Part shown: in pieces, positions 1 to 6,160 of the stretch | Layout: every line of letters begins with the position of its first letter | Position numbering within the stretch: the stretch's first letter is position 1 | The notes under the pieces: generated by a model | Seen by the model: the letters and a program-made list of their open reading frames with translations, nothing else | Database searches by the model: none | What the model was told of the DNA's origin: nothing | Position numbers and translations under genes: made by a program | Virus record (IMG/VR): IMGVR_UViG_3300026097_000113 | Coordinates: 1 to 22,843 of that record | Source: a virus | Strand: one strand, 5' to 3' | Length of the DNA: 22,843 nt

Positions 1-1
1 A

Positions 2-805
2 CTTAAAGGTAATGTAGGAATAAACACAACATCAACCCCAGAGGCATTATCAATTCAAGGTAAAATCTCTATAAATGATGGAGGTAATTCTGTTTTTATA
101 GGGGAAGATGCAGGTTTAAATGATGATGGAACGGATAATAGAAATGTTGCAGTTGGCTATTATGCACTTCAATCTAACACCACAGGATTTCAAAACACAG
201 CCAATGGTTTTCAAGCACTTCAATCTAACACCACAGGATTTCAAAACACAGCCAATGGTTCTTTTGCACTCCGAAACAACACCACAGGATTTCAAAACAC
301 AGCCAATGGTTATTTTTCACTCCTATCCAACACCGCAGGAAATAGTAACACAGCCAATGGCTATTTTTCACTCCAAGACAACACCACAGGGTATCAAAAC
401 ACAGCCAATGGTTCTTATGCACTCCAAGACAACACCACAGGGTATCAAAACACAGCCAATGGTTATGCTGCAGGTAGATTTATCTCAAATGGAGGACCCA
501 ATGAAACAGGTAATAATTCCTTATATTTAGGATACAATACCAGACCTCTAAATGATGGGGAGACAAATCAAACAGTTATAGGGTATCAAGCAATAGGTAA
601 TGGTTCAAACACTGTTACTATTGGGAATAGTAATGTTACCGATACTTACCTAAAAGGTACTGTACACATAAATGATATAATACAATTAGAAAGAAGAGAA
701 ACAACCCCTCCAACCCCGGAAGAAGGAATGATAATCGCATCAGGTTCAGCAGGATCTAGTGTACTCTATTACTTTGATGGTACAGGATGGAATCCTCTAT
801 TTTAA
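2..805 (+). CDS. Tail fibre / adhesin-like protein, C-terminal part (5'-truncated)
   Basis: The reading frame is open from the window edge to a TAA at 803-805, so the N-terminus is missing. About 267 residues are visible. The middle is a run of six 17-residue repeats of the form G-x-x-(A/S)-L-x-x-N-T-(T/A)-G-x-x-N-T-A-N, followed by an irregular region with similar N-x-G turns (IGNGSNTVTIGN) and a C-terminal tail ending in YYFDGTGWNPLF. Such NTTG/NTANG repeats resemble the beta-roll heads of trimeric autotransporter adhesins and are frequent in Bacteroidetes surface proteins and their phage fibres (family knowledge). The likely role is receptor binding at the tail or as a virion appendage. 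No intramolecular chaperone (endosialidase-type) domain is visible at the C-terminus. Codons here are richer in C (AAC, ACC, GCC) than in neighbouring genes, suggesting separate ancestry. The fibre role is inferred from the repeats and the phage context. Confidence 0.75.
   Translation, partial: LKGNVGINTTSTPEALSIQGKISINDGGNSVFIGEDAGLNDDGTDNRNVAVGYYALQSNTTGFQNTANGFQALQSNTTGFQNTANGSFALRNNTTGFQNTANGYFSLLSNTAGNSNTANGYFSLQDNTTGYQNTANGSYALQDNTTGYQNTANGYAAGRFISNGGPNETGNNSLYLGYNTRPLNDGETNQTVIGYQAIGNGSNTVTIGNSNVTDTYLKGTVHINDIIQLERRETTPPTPEEGMIIASGSAGSSVLYYFDGTGWNPLF
155..460 (+). repeat. Six tandem 51-bp in-frame repeats in the fibre gene
   Basis: Units start at 155, 206, 257, 308, 359 and 410, each exactly 51 bp (17 codons). 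All six keep ACACAGCCAATGG. Units 1-3 share a long identical stretch through the NTTGFQNTANG codons, units 5-6 are nearly identical to each other, and unit 4 is the most diverged. Identity at synonymous positions points to recent duplication or recombination. Because 51 is a multiple of three, other frames stay open across the array and produce spurious ORFs on both strands. Confidence 0.9.
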
Positions 806-815
806 ATTTTAGTAA

Positions 816-1304
816 ATGATACGAGAAGGAATTTGGTTATTTGAAGGCAAAGTTATAACAAGTATAGACGATATGCCGGAGGGTACATATGGGTTTATTT
901 ACGAGGTTGTGCACATACCTACAAAAAGTAGGTATATAGGTAAAAAAGTCCTATATTTCGAAAGAAATAAAAAACTAGGTAAGAAAGAAACAGAAGCTCT
1001 TAAATTAGAGAGAAAGCAGAAAGGACTAAAGGGTAGAACTCCAAGTAAGAAAAAAGTCATAAAAGAATCTGACTGGAAGACATACTACGGGTCTCAAAAA
1101 GAGATCAAAAATCTAGTAAAGGAAGGTAAACCAGGAGACTTCAGTAGAGAGATATTACAATTTGTTCCAAATAAAAAATTATTAACATACTATGAAACTA
1201 AATACTTATTTGTCAGAGAGGTATTAGAGAATAGAAACAATTACCTTAATGATAATGTTTTAGGTAAGTTTTATAGAAAAGATTTTTTCAATGATAAAGA
1301 TTAA
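816..1304 (+). CDS. SegE-like GIY-YIG endonuclease
   Basis: 162 residues. An N-terminal GIY-YIG-type core is visible: GFIY at residues 26-29 and YIGKK at 40-44, about ten residues apart as in the family. Downstream are a conserved-looking SDWKTYYGS (85-93), an Arg in FSREIL (111) and a Glu in YYETKYLF (127), matching the positions of the catalytic Arg and Glu. A basic insert (residues 50-84) separates the halves. T4 SegE and related free-standing endonucleases use this fold to cut DNA and bias inheritance of flanking markers; many marine T4-like phages carry single copies. It starts 10 bp after the fibre stop and overlaps the next gene by 14 bp. A homing role is inferred; the family assignment rests on the motifs. 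A repair or DNA-processing role is possible. Confidence 0.7.
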   Translation: MIREGIWLFEGKVITSIDDMPEGTYGFIYEVVHIPTKSRYIGKKVLYFERNKKLGKKETEALKLERKQKGLKGRTPSKKKVIKESDWKTYYGSQKEIKNLVKEGKPGDFSREILQFVPNKKLLTYYETKYLFVREVLENRNNYLNDNVLGKFYRKDFFNDKD

Positions 1305-2706
1305 AGACATATTAACTACTCCATCTCTAGACTACCACATTAAACACGGACTCTCTTTGCATGAGAATGTCTACCGGTACTCTAGTGAATCTTTTATACA
1401 ACTATTTAGAGAAGCTAGAACAGCTCACAGAGACGGTATTATACATCTCAATAAATTAGATAAACAGTTACTTGAAACTACAGACATAGGGGAGTACGGT
1501 TTATTTGAAGGACAAAAAGTACCATTAGATTTACCTATGATACAGGAAAGTGGAGCAGACACTATATGGGAAGATAAAGAAGGTAATAAAATAACATTAC
1601 AGGATATATTAAGTTTAACCAAAGGTATTCCTATAAAGCAATACCCTACAGAAAAGTTATCTAATATAGTTTTAAAATGGGACAATAATCCTGAAGAGAT
1701 AGAAAGAATAGATCAAGTAGAAGTTTCTGAAAAGTACCCTATTTTAATTATGGCAAATGAGGATGGGAAAATACAATGGATTTTAGATGGTAATCATAGA
1801 ACACAAAAAGCTTTAAACTCTAAATCCAAAACCATTCCAGCTAAAATTATTAAACCTTCAATGTTAAGTGATAAAGCTAGAAAAATCTTACTAAATATAG
1901 ATAATAAAGGTACATTAAAAGAAAATGAAATAACACCCCAAGATAAAAAAATAGCTGATGAAATTTTATCAGGATTAAATGAAGGAATGTTAGATGGTGT
2001 TGTAGATAAAATGAAAAAATATGCAAGTAAAAGCCTACTTACCCTATCAGTTTTAATGGCATTAACTCAAGGCTTACAAGCACAAAACGTTCCTCAAAAT
2101 GATATTGATTCTATAAACCAAACAGGTACAGAATTAGTACAAACCACAAACCCAATTGACAAAGAATCAAAACAACTTCTTAAAGACAATCTAGGTAAAC
2201 AACAAGCCAAACAGATAGAAAATAAAGCTAAAGAATTAAATGCTTTTGTAACAGTGGTGAAAGGTACTAATAGAAATGCTATTAAATCTCAAGCCCAAAT
2301 GCAAGCAAAAGCAAACCAACAAGGTACGAGTGGGATAAAATTAGTTGATGACAGCACTTTTTCTGTAGATGGTAAGTATATGTATGTAATGTATTACCAA
2401 GTTAAAGGTTTCTCTCTTAATGAAGCAGAATATCAAGGTAAAGATGTAGATTTAAATAAACCAAAACGTGGTGGATCTAAAGCATATTATGTTTATGTGA
2501 AAGATGGAGACAAAGTAAAAAAAGTATCGTTTGGATCAGGAGGACTTAAAGCTAAACTCAACGATAAAGAAGCGAGAAACTCTTTTGCTAAAAGACATGA
2601 CTGTAAAAATAAAAAAGATAAGACAAAACCAGGGTATTGGAGCTGTAGATTACCTAGATATGCAAAACAACTAGGTATGAAAACAAATTATACAGGGTTT
2701 TGGTAA
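1291..2706 (+). CDS. Multidomain phage protein: ParB-like segment, signal-like helix, Cys-containing C-terminal module
   Basis: 471 residues that look like several modules. Residues 1-130 are an unknown N-terminal region with a TDIGEYGLFEGQKVPLD segment seen, as I recall, in marine phage proteins. Residues 140-190 contain WILDGNHRTQKAL (163-175) followed by IPAKII, resembling the ParB/sulfiredoxin-like fold with its DGxHR motif. Residues 241-265 read as a signal peptide or membrane helix: MKKYASK, a hydrophobic core, then GLQAQN. Residues 266-345 are Gln/Lys-rich and probably flexible or coiled. The C-terminus (395-471) has AYYVYVKDG, VKKVSFGSGG and a Cys pair in RHDC (438) and YWSCR (452), a module I recall from hypothetical proteins of T4-like marine phages. 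It overlaps both neighbours. Function is not known; a virion-associated polyprotein is a reasonable guess. Confidence 0.6.
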   Translation: MIKIKDILTTPSLDYHIKHGLSLHENVYRYSSESFIQLFREARTAHRDGIIHLNKLDKQLLETTDIGEYGLFEGQKVPLDLPMIQESGADTIWEDKEGNKITLQDILSLTKGIPIKQYPTEKLSNIVLKWDNNPEEIERIDQVEVSEKYPILIMANEDGKIQWILDGNHRTQKALNSKSKTIPAKIIKPSMLSDKARKILLNIDNKGTLKENEITPQDKKIADEILSGLNEGMLDGVVDKMKKYASKSLLTLSVLMALTQGLQAQNVPQNDIDSINQTGTELVQTTNPIDKESKQLLKDNLGKQQAKQIENKAKELNAFVTVVKGTNRNAIKSQAQMQAKANQQGTSGIKLVDDSTFSVDGKYMYVMYYQVKGFSLNEAEYQGKDVDLNKPKRGGSKAYYVYVKDGDKVKKVSFGSGGLKAKLNDKEARNSFAKRHDCKNKKDKTKPGYWSCRLPRYAKQLGMKTNYTGFW

Positions 2707-2969
2707 CAGAAGACATAAAATACTTCCACCCGTATGAAGATATAGATGGAGTTCGTATCTTTAAACCAGATATAAATCAAGACCAGCTTGTTTGGCATAG
2801 GGATTATGAAGATAGAATTTTAGATATTGAACAAAATACAGACTGGAAAATACAGTTTGATAATGAACTACCCATACCAATCAAAAGAGGACTATTTATA
2901 CCTAAAGGAGTTTATCATAGATTAATTAAAGGAAAAAATAGTTTAAAAATTAAGATTAAAAAAATATGA
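2700..2969 (+). CDS. Small cupin-like conserved phage protein (TTG start)
   Basis: 89 residues. The body (LVWHRDYEDR, then FIPKGVYHRLIKG near the C-terminus) resembles a half-cupin: a first His-containing strand and a later PKGxxH strand, as in small cupin-fold proteins of marine T4-like phages (recalled, not searched). There is no ATG in the frame, so the start is placed at TTG 2700, overlapping the previous stop by 7 bp; the start is therefore uncertain. Reinitiation after the upstream gene would fit. It ends in an ATGA overlap with the next gene. Metal binding and enzymatic activity are unproven. Confidence 0.6.
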   Translation: MVTEDIKYFHPYEDIDGVRIFKPDINQDQLVWHRDYEDRILDIEQNTDWKIQFDNELPIPIKRGLFIPKGVYHRLIKGKNSLKIKIKKI

Positions 2970-3373
2970 AACTAATAAAATCATTACTAGAAGGGTGGGA
3001 ACCGGAAAAAAGAACAGTAAACGGAGATGTTACTAAAAGCAAATACACCGGCTTTGCCGATACTCTAGGAGATTTCACTAAAGCTATAAAAAGACTACCA
3101 GATTCTATCGAAAGTATATCCATACCAATCGATACATCCCCGTATAAGTCGTCAAGTAATATGAAGAAAATCACTCCTCAAGGTGATTGGAAAGAAGAGG
3201 TTATCAACCACATTGCTGATCTCAGTAAACAAGTACAAGATGATGGTCAAACTATAGAAGGATATAGCATAAAATCTATGACTCCTGATAAATTTACAGT
3301 TCTAATACATTCAGATAAATCTGAAAAATTTGCCGATGATATGAGTAAAGGTAAGCACGGTTCTTTAGACTAA
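2966..3373 (+). CDS. Hypothetical protein, N-terminal LIKSLLEG helix
   Basis: 135 residues of unknown function. The start MKLIKSLLEG is a short amphipathic helix ending in L-L-E, reminiscent of the N-termini of several other small proteins in this window and of capsid-targeting leaders cleaved by T4 gp21. The rest is hydrophilic, with an alpha/beta-looking C-terminal half (WKEEVINHIADLSKQV, FTVLIHSDKSEKFADDM). The ATG overlaps the stop of the cupin-like gene (ATGA), so translation is probably coupled. It is the last gene before the first large intergenic gap. Confidence 0.55.
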   Translation: MKLIKSLLEGWEPEKRTVNGDVTKSKYTGFADTLGDFTKAIKRLPDSIESISIPIDTSPYKSSSNMKKITPQGDWKEEVINHIADLSKQVQDDGQTIEGYSIKSMTPDKFTVLIHSDKSEKFADDMSKGKHGSLD

Positions 3374-3404
3374 TCTAGCAAAGCATAAAACACTTAACAT
3401 ACTT

Positions 3405-3413
3405 TATTTATAA
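3405..3413 (+). promoter_or_regulatory. TATTTATAA promoter-like motif
   Basis: Sits in the 90-bp gap before the primase gene, 31 bp after the previous stop and 50 bp before the ATG. It is one of six matches to TATTTAT(A/T)(A/T), one in each gap longer than 20 bp. Read as the core of a phage promoter by position; not a known consensus that I can name. Confidence 0.45.
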
Positions 3414-3420
3414 AAAGTTG

Positions 3421-3444
3421 CCTTTAAAGGTATAAGTTCTTATA
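3421..3444 (+). promoter_or_regulatory. Two abutting perfect palindromes upstream of the primase gene
   Basis: CCTTTAAAGG (3421-3430) is a perfect 10-bp palindrome. It is followed without a gap by TATAAGTTCTTATA (3431-3444), an inverted repeat of 6+2+6. Both lie between the promoter-like motif and the ATG at 3464, where an operator or an RNA leader structure could act. The function is inferred from position only. Confidence 0.4.
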
Positions 3445-3463
3445 TTAGAATCTAAACAGTTAT

Positions 3464-4399
3464 ATGGACTATAGTTTTTTATTAGGCTCCTTAGAGAGTG
3501 TATTAGGGAAGAGTCATAAGAGAGCTAGAGACAACTACGCTTTTAATTGCCCTGTATGCAATCATAAAAAACCTAAATTAGAAGTTAATCTAAAAACCAA
3601 CGATAAAGGCCATAATCCCTGGGAATGTTGGGTTTGTGGTAAGGAAGGTACTAGGGGAATGACAATATTCTCACTTTTAAAAAAAATTAGAGTACCTAAA
3701 TCTGAAGCAGTTGAGATCCTAAAATACGTCAAGAAAGGTGAAAAGTATAACTATAAGATTGAAGATACAGTCACCCTACCAGAGGACTTTACGCCACTTT
3801 ACCAAGCAACCGACTCTTCTGTAATTGCTAATAGGTATAAAAAATATTTATATGGGAGAGGACTTACCGATAATGATTTTATTAAATATAATATTGGATA
3901 CTGTAGAACTGGAGAATACGAGGGAAGAATCATACTTCCAAGCTATTCTTCATCCAATAGAATCAATTTTTTTACTGCAAGAGCTATCGGAGATGCATAC
4001 AACAAATACATGAATCCTGAAGCAAATAAGGATATAATATTTTTCGAAAATTTAATTAACTGGGATAAACCTTTAATTCTATGTGAGGGTGTTTTTGATG
4101 CAATTGCTATAAAAAGAAACGCAATACCGATACTAGGTAAAGGTATTTCAGATAGACTTAAATTAAAAATTATTCAATCAGAAATCCAAGATATTTATGT
4201 TGCATTAGACGGAGATGCTTTAAATGTTGCAATAGGATACTGTGAAGAATTTATAAAATTAGGAATTAATGTATACCTTGTAGAACTCGGAGATAAGGAT
4301 CCAAGTGATATAGGATTTGAAAACTTTACAAAACTAGTACAAACCGCTAATAAATTAGAATTCTCAGACCTAATGAGATATAAGATAGAGATGATATGA
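3464..4399 (+). CDS. DNA primase (zinc finger plus Toprim)
   Basis: 311 residues. The N-terminus carries a zinc-binding module: CPVC (Cys29, Cys32) and CWVC (Cys55, Cys58). The middle has YLYGRGLT and an NIGYC segment, as in the RNA polymerase part of DnaG-type primases. The Toprim domain is clear: LILCEGVFDAIAI with catalytic Glu208, YVALDGDA with Asp249 and Asp251, and DPSD at 279-282. Length and layout fit a T4 gp61-like or other phage DnaG-type primase that lays down RNA primers at the replication fork, normally with a hexameric helicase that is not in this window. It is the first gene of a short unit with its own upstream motif and ends in an ATGA overlap with the nuclease gene. Confidence 0.85.
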   Translation: MDYSFLLGSLESVLGKSHKRARDNYAFNCPVCNHKKPKLEVNLKTNDKGHNPWECWVCGKEGTRGMTIFSLLKKIRVPKSEAVEILKYVKKGEKYNYKIEDTVTLPEDFTPLYQATDSSVIANRYKKYLYGRGLTDNDFIKYNIGYCRTGEYEGRIILPSYSSSNRINFFTARAIGDAYNKYMNPEANKDIIFFENLINWDKPLILCEGVFDAIAIKRNAIPILGKGISDRLKLKIIQSEIQDIYVALDGDALNVAIGYCEEFIKLGINVYLVELGDKDPSDIGFENFTKLVQTANKLEFSDLMRYKIEMI

Positions 4400-5178
4400 T
4401 AAAACAAGGAACTGACATATTGAAAGCTAACGAGAAGAATAGGTTGAATTTCGATCCTAAACTCAAGCAAATTAATTTCTTAGATAGAAGAGTATATAAG
4501 AGAGGGGAAGATATTTACTACCCATCTGTTACTACTATTCTCCAATATATGCCTAAAAATAGATTTTTTGAATCTTGGCTAAAAGATGTAGGACATAACT
4601 CAGATATAATTAAAAATAGAGCAGCTAAAGAGGGTACCCAGGTACATGAAGCAGCAGAAAAATTAGTACTTGGTGAGGAAGTACAATGGATGGATGATTT
4701 TGGAAAAGCAAAATATAGTCAACTTGTATGGAGTATGATATTAAAATTTGCAGATTTCTGGAAGACGTACAAACCTGAATTAATTGGTGCAGAAGATTTT
4801 GTATATTCTGACGAACATAAGTACGCAGGAACTGCTGACTTGATTGTAAAAATGGACGGTGAAATATGGTTACTTGATATAAAGACGTCAAATGCTCTTC
4901 ATAAGAGTTATGACTTACAGTTAAGCTCTTATGCAAAGGCAATAAAAGAAGTCAAAGGTATAGAGATAGAAAGGACCGGTATCATATGGTTAAAAGCAAG
5001 TACTAGAGGTCCTTCTAAGAAGAAAGGAGTGTACCAAGGTAAAGGATGGCAAATTAAACCTATCGACGATATTGATAAAAACTTTAAACTATTCTTAAAC
5101 ATTTACGAATTATACAAACTAGATAACCCAGAAGTAAAACCTCTCTATAGAACATACCCTACCAGTATAAAACTATAA
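4396..5178 (+). CDS. PD-(D/E)XK nuclease, RecB/Cas4-like
   Basis: 260 residues. The motif order of the RecB-type nuclease superfamily is visible: GTQVHEAAEKL (His84), a YAGTADLI strand with Asp148, WLLDIKTS with Asp161 and Lys163, and DLQLSSYAKAI with Gln175. These match the metal-binding and catalytic positions of phage RecB-like/Dna2-type exonucleases. The role is probably DNA end processing in recombination or replication, or host DNA turnover. The gene starts in an ATGA overlap with the primase stop, so the two are likely co-translated. No helicase domain or Cas4-type Cys cluster is present. Confidence 0.8.
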   Translation: MIKQGTDILKANEKNRLNFDPKLKQINFLDRRVYKRGEDIYYPSVTTILQYMPKNRFFESWLKDVGHNSDIIKNRAAKEGTQVHEAAEKLVLGEEVQWMDDFGKAKYSQLVWSMILKFADFWKTYKPELIGAEDFVYSDEHKYAGTADLIVKMDGEIWLLDIKTSNALHKSYDLQLSSYAKAIKEVKGIEIERTGIIWLKASTRGPSKKKGVYQGKGWQIKPIDDIDKNFKLFLNIYELYKLDNPEVKPLYRTYPTSIKL

Positions 5179-5182
5179 GCCC

Positions 5183-5191
5183 TATTTATTA
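5183..5191 (+). promoter_or_regulatory. TATTTATTA promoter-like motif
   Basis: Begins 5 bases after the nuclease stop codon and ends 56 bases before the next ATG (5248). Second copy of the motif found in each larger gap. Confidence 0.45.
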
Positions 5192-5201
5192 GTAAACTAG
5201 T

Positions 5202-5225
5202 TGGAGATATGAAATAATATCTCTA
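5202..5225 (+). promoter_or_regulatory. Leader hairpin (GAGATAT/ATATCTC)
   Basis: A perfect 7-bp stem (5204-5210 with 5217-5223) around a 6-base loop GAAATA, extendable by a G-T and a T-A pair. There is no U-run directly after it, so it is not a typical intrinsic terminator. It lies 22 bases upstream of the ATG at 5248 and could stabilise the mRNA or regulate translation. Confidence 0.4.
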
Positions 5226-5247
5226 TATTTAGGTAAAATAATAAAAT

Positions 5248-6159
5248 ATGGGAGGAAATATATTTGATAAAGCAGCACCGATAAAGAAGGAACATATAGA
5301 ACCGACCTTGGAAATGTTCTACCAGCAATTGGGTTCCGTTTTTCCTAACGCTAAAAAGCATTTCAAAGGTATTCGAACACTAGGTTCAGTAGGTAAAAAA
5401 GACTTCTCAGGAGATATCGATTTAGCATTATCCGGGAAAGTATTTAAAAGAATAGAGGATTGGAATTTAGAAGAAGATAAAACACAGGAACTATTCAAAA
5501 AATTTAAAAAAAGAGCAAGAACAGCTACTGATAAACAACTTATTAAAAGAGCAATTATAGTAGGAATTGCTGATATTTTGGATGCAAGTAATACCGATAT
5601 TAAAGTAGATACTAAAGGTTCTGGTTCTGGTGCATTATTTTTGTCTTTCCCGCAATTTAATGAAGATAAAGAAAAACTACCAGAGGATGTTCAAATTGAT
5701 ATTAACGTAGGAGATGTAGACTGGTTATCTTTTGCTTACTACTCAAGTATATACAAAGGGAACGTAAAAGGTTTACATAGAACTCAATTAATGTTAGCTC
5801 TATTTACTAATAAAGGGTATACTTTTTCACACAATTACGGAGTAAAGAGTAAGGAAACGCAAGAGATTGTAGCGAAAACTCCTAGAGAGGCAATTGAGTT
5901 ACTATCTAACTTATACAACGCCGAGTTTACGGAACAAATATTAGAAGATTATTTTAAACTTTTTGAGTTTTTAAAAAATAACCTCGATAAAGATGAACTA
6001 GAGGATATTTTAGATATCTACATTAAAATACTAGATAGAACTAGAGCAGATGTACCGGAAGACTTGCAAAAATACTGGGTAGATAACCAAGAAAGACTGA
6101 AACTTACCGGTAAATTTCTACCAGACGATTCAAAGTTAGCCCCATTTAAAAACCAGTAG
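5248..6159 (+). CDS. Nucleotidyltransferase (DNA polymerase beta-like fold)
   Basis: 303 residues. The signature of the superfamily is present: TLGSVGKKDFSGDIDLAL, with Gly46-Ser47 and Asp56/Asp58, and a later VQIDINVGD strand where Asp151 is the likely third metal ligand. The C-terminal half (LHRTQLMLALF, then a helical region ending DVPEDLQKYWVDNQERLKLTGKF) looks like the helical domain of a tRNA- or polymer-adding enzyme, but no CCA-adding-specific motif is apparent. From memory, similar proteins occur in marine T4-like phages without known substrate. It opens a transcription unit and is followed after one base by a gene whose N-terminus is a second nucleotidyltransferase. The substrate is unknown; an RNA end or small nucleotide is possible. 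Confidence 0.7.
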   Translation: MGGNIFDKAAPIKKEHIEPTLEMFYQQLGSVFPNAKKHFKGIRTLGSVGKKDFSGDIDLALSGKVFKRIEDWNLEEDKTQELFKKFKKRARTATDKQLIKRAIIVGIADILDASNTDIKVDTKGSGSGALFLSFPQFNEDKEKLPEDVQIDINVGDVDWLSFAYYSSIYKGNVKGLHRTQLMLALFTNKGYTFSHNYGVKSKETQEIVAKTPREAIELLSNLYNAEFTEQILEDYFKLFEFLKNNLDKDELEDILDIYIKILDRTRADVPEDLQKYWVDNQERLKLTGKFLPDDSKLAPFKNQ

Positions 6160-6160
6160 A

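Noticed and set aside
155-460. CRISPR-like array
   Set aside because: Units are contiguous 51-bp coding repeats without unique spacers.
120-530. Open + strand frame of 136 codons, and a 65-codon frame on the - strand at 225-422, across the fibre repeats
   Set aside because: They exist because a 51-bp repeat keeps alternative frames open; the frame running 2-805 has the recognisable fibre repeats and a natural C-terminus.
5202-5225. Rho-independent terminator after the nuclease gene
   Set aside because: The stem is AT-rich and is not followed by a T-run, so it does not fit an intrinsic terminator.
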